A stretch of DNA of 64,000 nucleotides. Source: Puccinia triticina (Eukaryota > Basidiomycota > Pucciniomycetes > Pucciniales > Pucciniaceae). Positions 54,121 through 63,679 of this stretch are shown here, piece after piece (the stretch's first letter is position 1; the number at the start of each line of letters is the position of its first letter). The notes beneath the pieces were generated by a model. It was not told the DNA's origin, did no database searches, and was given only the letters and a program-made list of their open reading frames with translations. The position numbers and the translations under genes were made by a program. The stretch spans positions 248,001 to 312,000 of the forward strand of contig NC_070572.1 in the NCBI RefSeq assembly GCF_026914185.1, read 5' to 3'.

Positions 54121-55797
54121 TCAGTACGGTCCAACATTGTTGCGGAGCTTTGCCAGAGTCCCCTTAGTAAGTCCCAAGCCCTTCAAATCTTCATTTGACA
54201 TGTATCCGTCCGCAAACATTTGGTAGCTGTCAATATCTTTGCCCGCCAGAATCGCCAACGTCTTCTCGGTAGGCAGAACCCCTGCAAACTTCAGGTACTC
54301 AATCAACAACGGGGGGTCCCCCTCGAGGGAGCCAGCATCCAAAGACGGTGGCGATTGTACAAGATTAAGGTTGGTTGCATTGGATCTGATTGTTGCACGA
54401 CAGGCTTCAACCAAGCTTGCCACCAGATCAGATGAGCCCAACTGTGGGCCCGGCGCGCCAGGGGAAGCGTCCAGCAGCAATGATTTCTTTGTTTTGCGGT
54501 TATAATATTTGAGTGTCGCAGGTGGAGATAAGAGACCAACACCTGGCTCCTTCAGATGCTGGAGATCCAAAAATTCTCCAGTAAGTCATCCCGCTGCCTC
54601 AAAAAAGAAGGTGGGCAAATACACTCACAATTGCTTTGGCCCATAGAGCCACATTGCCCGGCGTTAGAATTATGTATCTATTGACGTCGGTTGGATCTGG
54701 GTAGATTGGGTGAGAAGAGACCACGCCTGTGTTCTGCTTGTATTTATTGAAGAGATCCACTTTGATTATTGTACGCGCCTTGAAATCTTCATTGCAAGAA
54801 TCTCCCTAAAACATCAACCCCAGTTGAGTAAATAAAGATATGTGATCTAATCTAATCAGGTTTACGAGTTGGAGATGATATTACTAACATCAGAATCATC
54901 GTCCATAAGATCCAAAGGGTGCAAACCCAACAAACTTCCTTGAGATTGTTGTGCCGCCATAGCCGCCTCCCAAGCCTCGCTACGCCGGACTGATTCCACA
55001 AGCAAATCATTATTTGCAGCCAACGCAATCTCCACCGCCGGGTCCGCCATCTTGATGGAAACCCCCCCTTTGGTGGCAGGGGTCCTTGCCTTGGTAATCG
55101 CATCTATCCAGGCGGCAAAGTCGGAGCGAGTGGAGATAGGTTTGGGTCTACCCTTTGGCCATTGTTTGTTACAAATAATGTAACCGCTCCAATGGATATA
55201 AGGTGGGATAGTGGTTGTCCCCTTGTGAAGCAAGCTTGGCAGCTTGGCATAATTCTTGGCGCACTTTGCCGCAACCAATTGATGGAACAAATCGTAGGTG
55301 ATTGTGCGGGTGTCAATGGTGATCCAATGACCTTCTTTAGGTGATTGTATAGAATTCCAAACTGGTTGATTCTGCTTGTTTTTCCTCGAGCAGTACACAA
55401 CAAAAGAGATGTCGCAGGTGAATATGTGTGGAGCGACAGGCAGTATGGAACAACTAGGAATGTGAGGCAGGCCCACTTGGGCTGGTGGCGGTAGTGGGAC
55501 GACATCATTTGGTAATTCTTCATCAGCGTATCAAATGGATGGAGAATGATGGAGTTCGAATTGCGTGGACGCTGGAGAAAATCCGTCAAAATTCAAAGCG
55601 CATCCATATGGGGAGGGCGGACGGAGCAAGCCCAAAGCCGGAGGCATGTGGAAGTTAGACGGATAGATGTGTGAGTCCGGTTGATGGAAATTGGGCCGCG
55701 AGGCCATCAAGTGCTCATTCTCAGAGGGCAGATAGATCTCGGACAATGGGGCTGACACTTGCAAGTATGACCTGTTGTAAGGGTGGAAGTGAGACAT
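54121..55797 (-). pseudogene. Second lineage-specific gene with C-terminal SAM-like domain (frameshifted)
   Basis: The ATG at 55797 opens a Tyr/Pro/His-rich start (MSHFHPYNRSYLQVSAPLSE). A frame change near 55525 leads to DEELPNDVVPLPPPAQ and a folded region with ITIDTRTITYDLFHQLVAAKC, IPPYIHWSGYIICN and TRSDFAAWIDAITK, followed by an acidic part ending at the donor GTTAGT (54888). The exon 54805-54629 (CNEDFKARTIIKVDLFNKY, RYIILTPGNVALWAKAI) fits in phase. The last exon needs another frame change to enter the final frame. That frame ends with a SAM-like domain (LIEYLKFAGV, MFADGYMSNEDLKGLGLTKGTLAKLRNNV) and a stop at 54121. Function unknown. The same overall plan as the convergent gene on the left suggests shared ancestry or partnership. 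Confidence 0.55.
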
Positions 55798-57389
55798 GGT
55801 TAGGGGAGTGATTGCAGTCCGCCGGAAAATCACGGCAATGATTATCAGAAGAGGGAGTGGAGGAAAGGGCGGATGCACCACCGGAAGAGCTCGATTGACC
55901 CTATTTACCAACCCACTCGTTTGATTCTGAAGAGCTGCCAGGTTGGCAGTGCGGAGCTGATCTTGAATCCAAAGTCACACCGTACTTTCACAATTCAAAG
56001 ATTGTTTGGCAGGTCATGTGCTTTGTGTCCGCAAGCCCTGTGGTTTCAGGCTGACCGGCCTGGTTGACTCCCCAATTAAACTTTGGGGAATCTAGGTTTT
56101 ATGGGATTTGCAAAGGATATTCGATAACAATTTCTTTTGTTTTTGTCCAAACTTTTTGAAAAAGACAATATGTACACCACAGACGCAAAAGATTGAAAGC
56201 CTTCCAAAGTTCAATCGAAGATTGTTTGAACTCCCCGCCAGCAAGAAGGGACGTCGCCAACTTTGTCAAACTAGTTGACCAAGTGAGTTCGAACTGAGTG
56301 TTCAAAGTCCTTTCAAACACCCATTGGATGTAATCCGATGGGCCCATGACTTCAAATATTGATTGGGTGGAGACTTCAAACAAAACGCGAAGTCTCTTCA
56401 ATTATTTTTTGAATTACATTTGAATATAATTTGAACTAAGAGGTGTTTGAATTATATTCAATTGTTGTCTTTGGGATACCTTGGAGTTTCAATTGAAGCA
56501 AAGCCTATTGAAACTCAAAAGCACCTTGGAAAGTGCTCTCAGTTCAAAATAAATTTGAGCGGACTGGGAAGCAGACCGGGGCAATTGATCTCTTGCCCCC
56601 AACCCTCCTCCCTGCGCATTTTGCCCGTTCTCCTTGCTAGCATTCAAATGGCTCAGAGCCCCATTTGGAGAACTTGGTAATATCATTGCGTGTATAATAG
56701 ATTTTTGGACAGGTGTATAAGATAGACATAACAGGAGATAGGAGCGAGAGAGAGAGACAGAGCAAGATTGAGAGAGAGCAAGGGAGGGAGAGAGTGGGAG
56801 GATCTTGCCAGGATGGCACCACCCAAGTGTTAGCCGGCGGGTCGTTGTTGTCTTTGGCTGGCCCTTGCCCCGCTTTTTGGTCATTGCTCGGCTGGAGCAG
56901 CGTGGTCAGTTGAGGTTTGGAGGTTGCGGCGGGGAAAAGGTACAAGCTCAACAACAGTCAGCCGCGACAGAGCAAGCTTGAGAGAGAGCAAGGGAGGGAG
57001 GGAGAGAGAGCGAGGGAGGGAGGGAGGTGAGCGGATGATATTTATAAGGTCCACTACTCCGGCGGCCCAACGTTGATCTGGACCTCAGGTGCATCTTGAT
57101 CTTGGTGGTGATGTTTGAATTCTGTTCAATTGTTGGTAGCTGAGGATGATAGTCAAAGTGAAATCAAAATGACCTTGAAAGCGGTTCAGAGGGCAATCAA
57201 ATGATATTTGAATGGCAGTCGAATAAGGTTTTCACCGGAGTTTCTCCGGCAACTCCCGCGGATATTTGCCAGATTGAGTTTCCACTTGATTATTCATCAA
57301 ATTATTTCCCAAATATTGGGAAAAAAATCAAGGAGTATTCAAAATCCCAACGAGTGGGGCCACTTCAAATTTTTTTCAATAATTTTCCG
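55798..57389. other. Intergenic with purine-rich microsatellites
   Basis: AT-rich first half with TTTGAA-rich words. Two GAGAGA/GGGAGG tracts (56738-56800 and 56968-57026) are near-duplicates (AGCAAG(A/C)TTGAGAGAGAGC). A TATTTATAAGG box at 57039 (plus) leads to no recognised gene. Confidence 0.45.
56738..57026. repeat. Duplicated GAGA/GGGAGG purine tracts
   Basis: Two tracts of about 60 bp share AGCAAG.TTGAGAGAGAGCAAGGGAGGGAGAGAG-type order (written here in parts), 170 bp apart. Confidence 0.6.
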
Positions 57390-59150
57390 TCACTTTGAAC
57401 GGCGTTCAGAAAAGATGCAAGGAAGTGCGTCTGTGGTGTATACTGGCTTAGTGAGTGCATCACAAAGGTAGCCATTGATTTTGGCTATCATTTGGGCTGC
57501 GGGGTTGACAAGTTGGGCTTGATCATAACAGCCTCGCCTGGCGGAGTGGAGGTGTATCATCAGAGTGATGTAAACAGGAAGGGCTGTGTTCAGTGTTGGA
57601 TAAGTGGATCCACACAACAGCTCAGTTGCTTTGCTGAGTGGTTCAAGGAGGTTCATCACATTTTTGGCCTGATTCCATTCCTCCGAGGTCAACAGAAAGC
57701 GGTGAGTCTCTGGTTGGGACTGACAGTAATGAGTTCATGACTCCTCAAGTTGAATGGCCCGGCGGAACATTGCAAAGGTTGAAACGTCAATTTCAAGACA
57801 CGTGATCTTCTTGGCTGCAAGATCAGGCTGAGTAAAGCCGACAACATTGGCAAAACGTTTGCGGCGTTGAGGTGAAAGTCGTACATAGGTACACAATCCG
57901 TGTATCCTCTTGAGGATTGAGTCAGCCTCAACATTGGCCCCATCAGGTTCGGTGGTCATGAAGTTGATGCCCATCTGGTTTTGAGTGGCCAGGTGAGCAG
58001 GTGCATTGTACGGAGCTTTGCCTCCCATTGCGGCGGTGGAAAGTTTTTCACCTTCTTGAGCTGAGTCTTCCAGAGTTTTAAGGGCCGCAATTCCTGCTTT
58101 GGCAGCGAGGTTGATGACATGTGCAACGCAGCCAAGAAGATGAGTAGCAGTGTTGAAAGAGTCAAGTTGAAGCGTGAGTTCCCGGGCCATTCAATTGTTT
58201 GTTGCGGCGTTATCAGCGGTAATCGTGTGTATCTTGTCAAGACACCCATAACGTTCAAGAACTTCATAGAATTGCTCCGCAAACATCCTGCCAGTATGAC
58301 TTCCTGGAGAGATGAGATGTTTTGGTTAATTTTTGTTTCATTCAAATAACAAATAAAAGACAAATGAAAACTTGCACCTTGAATATGAGGTGGTCAAGTC
58401 TTTCATCTCAAAGTTGGAATCCAAGTAATGAGTGGTCACCGCCATGAAAGCAGTGACATTAGGGGCGGTCCAAGCGTTGGTTGTGAACAAAAGATGATCT
58501 TGCTTTGCAAGAAACTGGAGCTTGATGGTCTCTTGCGATTGGAGGAAGACTCTGTCGAGGTGAGTGGAAATGCCATTGCTGGAGACACTGGTAATTAGGG
58601 GTGAGGCCCCTTCGTTGAGTAGGCAAACAAGTGCACAGAAAGATGGTCACTCAACAATTGTAAACAGTAGATCACACTTGGCAAGGAAGTATACGAGTGC
58701 ATTCTTCAATGAAACATTATTAAGCTCCACCTACAAGAGGACCCACGTTGCATAGTCAGAAATAATCCTGACTCTAATGCAACAATAACTATAAGATAAA
58801 AAGGCACTCACTTTTGGTATACAGGAGCCAGACTTTGACCACTTCTCCATGTCGATATGCTTTGATTTCTGCGTCTTGTTCAGGAGCTTAGGATTGGCGA
58901 GGTGGTGGATTTGCAAGCAATGGCCGTGAAAGTTCTTGGTGCTTCCACTTTTATCTTTTTTCAATTTGGTCCCACATATATTCCCACCTTTCTGGGTAAC
59001 TTGACAAATTGCCCCGGTGCCGTCGCTTGTAATTCAAAAGTGATTCCAAACCCAACTTTGCTTGGCTTTATGGGCAGAGTTTTGATCTTTGTCACTGCTT
59101 TCAAGCTCGATAATTGTACTGTTGGATGGTGGAGGAGTTAGGTGAGGGGC
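57390..59150 (-). pseudogene. hAT transposase with BED finger, decayed by several TGA stops
   Basis: Minus-strand pieces: about 59150-58812, 58730-58379 and 58303-57390, with GTGAGT...TTGTAG and GTGCAA...CTCCAG introns between them. A BED finger is visible (SWVWNHF, AICQ, KKDKSGSTKNFHGHCLQIHH). The catalytic part follows: LLNEGASPLITSVSSNGIS, QDHLLFTTNAWTAPNVTAF, GRMFAEQFYEVLERYGC, ITADNAATNN, LLGCVAHVINLAAK, GLCTYVRLSPQRRKRF. In-frame TGA codons interrupt it after WNHF, after FTIVE, after DNAATNN and after QLEES. Most of these positions would be sense codons in a working copy. The hATC C-terminus is not found left of 57390. An old relic, not autonomous. Confidence 0.75.
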
Positions 59151-59257
59151 GTTTTGCTTCATATCTGTAGTAATTCCACTCCGGAGGTAAATATGCTATT
59201 TAACAAATTTCAAGCTTAAAATTCCAATAACCAGACCCCAACAGCCCTCAACTCGGA

Positions 59258-59310
59258 TATCATCACGTTAGGTTTACATCTACGGTAAATGCAAACCTAA
59301 TGTGATGATA
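59258..59310. repeat. 53-bp near-perfect palindrome
   Basis: TATCATCACGTTAGGTTTAC at the left pairs with GCAAACCTAATGTGATGATA at the right, around a CTACGGTAA centre. Possibly a tiny MITE or a cruciform/attenuator-like structure. Confidence 0.65.
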
Positions 59311-59348
59311 ACCACATCATTTCAGCGGCTAGAAAAAAAATGGGCAAG

Positions 59349-59673
59349 GCTGAAACGCTGCGCTGCACTACAAAAAATTGGTCTTTTAGTGCAGCACAGC
59401 GGGGAACCGCTGCGCGGTCAGCCCAAAAAGCGGTAGCGCAGCGCCCATCCCGCTGCGCTACTGCTGAAAATAGCGGGGGCCCGCTTTTTCCCCGACCCAA
59501 AAAGCGGTAGCGCAGCGGACGGGGCCGCTCCTTTCAGCGCCGCGCAGTGGCCACCAAAACAGCTGTGCTTTGCGCTGCGCTGCGCTTTTTTGGCTGGCAG
59601 CGGGGGAGCGCTACGCGGCCAGGTCAAAAAGCGGTAGCACAGCAATGGTTCCGCTGCGCTACCACTGAAAGTA
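59349..59673. repeat. GC-rich GCGGTAGCGCAGCGG repeat block
   Basis: Repeated modules AAAAAGCGGTAGCGCAGCGG and their inverse CCGCTGCGCTAC occur five or more times in 325 bp. A CACTACAAAAAATTGGTC word at 59368 looks like a CACTA-type terminus. The block is split by the element at 59674-60585 and resumes at 60586-60645; a related piece is at 61757-61822. Confidence 0.6.
59671..59673. repeat. 3-bp target duplication GTA (left)
   Basis: Matches GTA at 60586-60588, directly outside the CACTG...CAGTG element. Confidence 0.6.
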
Positions 59674-60585
59674 CACTGCAAGAAAAACTCTAGAAACTGC
59701 TTGCAGTTGAGATGCAAGAGCTCAAGGCAAGCTATGCCTCATGCATGAATCAAGCACTGGTTGATTCCATGCACATTGCCTAATTTATGCAAGAGTGAGT
59801 CTAAGGTACAAAAAACTGAGTACAGGAGTTGATACCTGTGCAAATTCCCCTTTCATGTGAAAATTCCCCTTTCATTTGCACATACCCCTTTCATGTGCAC
59901 ATATCCCTTTTGTATGCATTCACCTTTCATAATGTGTACATAGCCCTTTATATGCACATACCCCTTTCATGTGTGTATATCCCTTCCATGTGCATGTATC
60001 CTTTTCACAATGTGTACATACCCCTTTCATCATGTGTTCATGACCCATTCATGTTTACATGTCCCCTTTGAGTTTTTTACATCCCTTTCAATACCCCTTT
60101 CATCATTCAGGCTTACATACCCCTTTGATGTTTACATATCCCTTTCATGTGCAAATACCTCTTACTGCACATACCCCTTTCATGCATGAATACCCCTTTC
60201 ATGCACACATACCCCTTTCATCAGGTGTACATATCCCTTTTATGTGTTTATACACCTTCTCACATTCCCCTTTAATGTGTACATATTTCTTTCATCTGTA
60301 CATATCCCTTTCATGTGTACATACCCTATTTATGTCATTCTGGCTGAATTCAATGGCACATGGAGTGTTTAATAAAAGAAAATAAAAGGTGCTCAGGGAG
60401 ATGCTCATTTACCTCAGCCTACTGCATGAGCACTACAGCATGTTCAACATTGAAATGCTGAACAAGGTACACAGTGAAGGTGTGCCAGCACAGAATTTGG
60501 GTGCTTGACTCCAGCTTGAGCCAATCTTTGATTAAAGCTTGCTGCATCTCAACTGCAAGCAGTTTCTAGAGTTTTTCTTGCAGTG
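59674..60585. mobile_element. CACTA-type non-autonomous element carrying a minisatellite (912 bp)
   Basis: Ends CACTGCAAGAAAAACTCTAG and CTAGAGTTTTTCTTGCAGTG are perfect inverses, and the match runs for about 43 bp inward on each side. A CACT(G/A)CAAGAAAAA terminus and a 3-bp target duplication (GTA) are the marks of CACTA (En/Spm, CMC) transposons. There is no transposase. The interior is mostly a CATACCCCTTTCATGTG tandem array. It is inserted in a GC-rich repeat block. Confidence 0.82.
59838..60335. repeat. Minisatellite, ~18-24-bp unit (ACATACCCCTTTCATGTGT)
   Basis: About 25 imperfect copies of ACATACCCCTTTCATGTG with variable spacers. Several plus frames read as repetitive Tyr-Pro-Phe-His peptides, but no protein is likely. 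Confidence 0.85.
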
Positions 60586-60588
60586 GTA
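60586..60588. repeat. 3-bp target duplication GTA (right)
   Basis: Partner of 59671-59673; marks the right edge of the CACTA-type element. Confidence 0.6.
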
Positions 60589-60645
60589 GCGGGTTCCCAC
60601 TTCTTACCAGACCCAAAAAGCGGTAGCGCAGCGGGCGGGGCCGCT
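60586..60645. repeat. GC-rich repeat block, continued
   Basis: Contains AAAAAGCGGTAGCGCAGCGG again, confirming that the CACTA-type element interrupted a pre-existing repeat. Confidence 0.6.
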
Positions 60646-62488
60646 GTAAAGCTCAAAAGTGCTCCTCGAGAACCTTTTGCTGAGTGCGGAAAGGGATGTA
60701 TGAGGAAACCTCTGCCTTTCCTGGTTCACTAGACACTAAAACAAGCCCACCAATCTCAGATTGACAGGTTTAATGTAGTGATAGTGGAGTGTTATCAAAA
60801 GATAACTGTTGTTATAAAGTGGGTGCAATGAAGTTGCTAAAATGTGTTATGAGTGAGGAGTCTGGACTTCAACCAGATGATAGTTGGTCAAAGAGGACCC
60901 CTCAGAGGTTTGTGTTATGTAATGTGAGTGTTGTGTAGAGTTGTTATTTTGTGTGTAAGTGTTTTGTAATGTGTGTAAAACCAAAATATAGGGTGACTAA
61001 TATATTGTGGAGTGAGCAGTTGTGTACTTTGTTATAGGGGAAACTGAGTGCAGGTAGTCTGCTGGGGGGAAGTTACAACAGGGGAGGAGAGCCTCCTTTT
61101 ATAGACAACAGTGAGGGATTTCAGCTCCAGAGGAGCTCCACATGAGATATTTTAGCTAGGTACATGAGGGTTTTTGGCTAGTACATATGCTGAATGGATG
61201 GATGTGATTGGTCAGGACTGTACAGGTGATTATGGGTTATGACATGCAGGCTGAATCAGGAGATGTGATTGGTCAGGACTGTATGTTAGTGTAGTCATGC
61301 TGTAACCAGGTCACCTGCTGTTGTTATGCAACAAAAATCCACTTGCGCATGCAGCTTAGTGCATGCAGCTATCACATGCAACTAGCACCTGCATGAGTGC
61401 CTGCATGTGTACACTGTATGTATGTAAGTGATGATGCAGCTATGTGTAAATATGTATGTAGCTATGTATGTAACCGTGTGTGTAACTAAGTGTTTAAATG
61501 TGGATTGTGTAACTGTTTTGAGGTTGTAAGGGGTATTGTGAGTGTGTAAGAGTATGTAACTTCTGAGTGAGTGCCCTTATGAGTGTTCTGTAAGGCAAAA
61601 CTAGGGGTGAATTTGTCCCTAGAAACTGAATCTGGAGGAATATTAAGTGATTGATAAGAGGAAAAGGGAGATTAAGAGTAAAACTAATAGAAATAAGAAA
61701 GAAAAAGCAGAAAATTTTGATTTTGGTATATGGGATACCATAAAGCATAGCACACCGCTACTTTCAGCGCAGCGCAGCGGCCACCAAAACCGCTGCGCTT
61801 CACACTGCGCTGCGCTTTCACCCTTGCCCGGGGCTTCAGGGCATTCCGGGGCATGGTCGGGGTGTGGGGTTTGGGATGACCCTCATGCCCCGTCCCAAAC
61901 CGCGGGTCACAGCCTCAGTGGTAGCCGCGCGCGAAGTTGGACCAGCGGCTGGAGGTCCAGGGAATCACGGGGTCACCACCGGGAGGATCACCCGTGGATT
62001 CAACGGCAGCTTTTGGCTCCGCGTGGAATCCCTGTGGATTCCCTGTGATCCCAACGTGAAGGTCGGGCACCAGGGGATGGGGGAAACTAAAAAGACAAGG
62101 GGGACTCTTTTCACAGGCTGGGTGCTTTTTGGCGGCGCAAGCAATTGGCTGAAGGGTGGCTGGATGGCCTCCGAGGGGGATTGGGAGTCAAAGAAAGAAC
62201 AGTCAGCGGGTTCAGCAAAAAAAAGGTGGATGGGGTAGCGGTTGCGGAAAAAGATGGGATGGGCGGCTGCTGGGGGGCTGGGTTGTGGGTGTGACCAGTC
62301 GGGTGGGGAGGGGGGGCTGGGTTGAGGGGCATTTTTGTGGGGGTAAGTGGGAAGGAAGGAGGAAGTGTTTGGTAAGCGGACCACAAGGTTTCCGCCTGTG
62401 CTGCAGGTTGTGCAGCTCTTATTGACCCCAATCCTTCTCAGCTGGCAAGGCTGCACCCGTCGGGGCGTCAAGATTTTCATGCAAAGTG
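60646..62488. other. Repeat-rich intergenic DNA
   Basis: 60830-61090 has TGTGTAA-rich, LTR-like sequence. 61201-61222 and 61262-61283 are copies of GATGTGATTGGTCAGGACTG. GCATGCAGCT words cluster at 61345-61390 and GTATGTA words at 61410-61490. 61757-61822 repeats the GCAGCGCAGCGG module. 61820-62060 shares CCCCGGGG/GGATTCC words with 46990-47160. No gene was recognised. Confidence 0.4.
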
Positions 62489-62496
62489 TAATTGAT
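62489..62496. repeat. Target-site duplication TAATTGAT (left)
   Basis: Perfect 8-bp match to 63111-63118. Confidence 0.75.
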
Positions 62497-63110
62497 CCAA
62501 CTTAACTAAGACCCTCTCTTTGTGGAGGGGGGACGCCGTCCCGCAGGGACCCTCCAAAGGAGGGACTTATACACTATGCACCAGTGCTTGCCCTACTCTT
62601 TCTTGTTTTTTTGCTGTTTTTCATTCTATTGCTTGTACCTCCTCAGTCGTGAGGAATAGAATGAAGGTTCCACTGAGCCAAATGACCCCTTCCTTCTCCT
62701 GCATCTTGTAGACCTTCTCACCATTTTTTACTGTCATAATAAGACTTTCAAAGTGCTCAGGTTTGATGGCACCACTCCCTGTACTCTGACTGGTGGCTTT
62801 GCATTACATAAGCAGCCTGCAGATGTATTGCCCATGGAAAACAAGGAAAAAGACCAATTTTGAAGTGAGTGGGACACTTGATTTTTGGCATGCTTGTAGA
62901 GAAGAAGCAGGCGGTCATGGCACACTGAACAAGAAAAAAAAAGGTTGAGTGGATCAAATTTGACAGTGTTTCTAAAATAATGCCCTGCCAAATGCCAAAA
63001 AGAGTAGGGCGGGTAGGGGGGTATACAGCGCAAGTCCCTCCTTTGGAGGCTTGCTTTGCAAGGGGAGCTCTGCACCAGGCCCTCCAAAGAGGGTCTTGTG
63101 TTAAGTTAGG
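62497..63110. mobile_element. TIR element with 8-bp target duplication (614 bp MITE)
   Basis: Ends CCAACTTAACTAAGACCCTC and GAGGGTCTTGTGTTAAGTTAGG are inverse of each other with a small indel. The similarity extends to a second inner pair (CCTCCAAAGGAGGGACTT / AAGTCCCTCCTTTGGAGG). Perfect 8-bp duplications TAATTGAT flank both ends. The duplication length suggests a hAT-like or related family. No transposase ORF is present. Confidence 0.8.
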
Positions 63111-63118
63111 TAATTGAT
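63111..63118. repeat. Target-site duplication TAATTGAT (right)
   Basis: Partner of 62489-62496. Confidence 0.75.
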
Positions 63119-63640
63119 TGGGTGCAACACTTACCAGCTGGTGAGGATGCTCCATCTCATCAGGAGTGTTCCTGTCACCTCACTGGCTGGGAGCAATGCA
63201 TTCCAGTCAGCGAGAGCAATTTGGTCAACTACACCACGGGCGCACCAGAACATCATCTGGAGGTATGCGCTGCCGTTGTTCTGATGGTTTGTCTGCCCAC
63301 GGCGGCAACCATTGGAGATTGGTACACATGTATGTTCCGGTAAACGTTGGGCCAACCAAGCCGTTGGCTGGGCGTTGGAGGTAATCCCCGGAGCGGGTGC
63401 AAAACGTACCCGGGTCACCCCATTGCCGCCCGGAGGCCTGGTGGCCTGGGCCGCCACCGCCACCTGATGGGGGCCCAATCGGCAGGCACCAATAGGCATG
63501 TTCTGGCCAGTGGCTCGGCTGCAAGCAGTGCTGATGCCACTGGACGAGTGTAGTAACACTGTGGGCATCTCAATGTTGCTGCGGACCGCAGCAACATCTG
63601 ACGATTCAGTGGGGATTCAAACCCCGCGCAACAAGTATTG
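63119..63640. other. GC-rich stretch, coding uncertain
   Basis: A minus ORF at 63568-63131 (145 codons) is open but overlaps equally open frames on both strands. No domain was recognised, so it is not called a gene. Confidence 0.35.
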
Positions 63641-63679
63641 CAGCAACACTTGGCCGGCTGTCCATCAGCCAGCCACCGG

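Noticed and set aside
53868..54137. ORF overlapping the 3' end of the second orphan gene
   Set aside because: Out of frame with the SAM-like domain and built from a duplicated AGAGAGAGGAAACAG block.
59829..60385. ORFs encoding Tyr-Pro-Phe-His repeats as a repetitive protein
   Set aside because: All frames of the minisatellite give similar repeats and the array sits inside a non-coding transposon.
63131..63568. 145-codon minus ORF
   Set aside because: Several overlapping open frames in GC-rich DNA and no recognisable domain.
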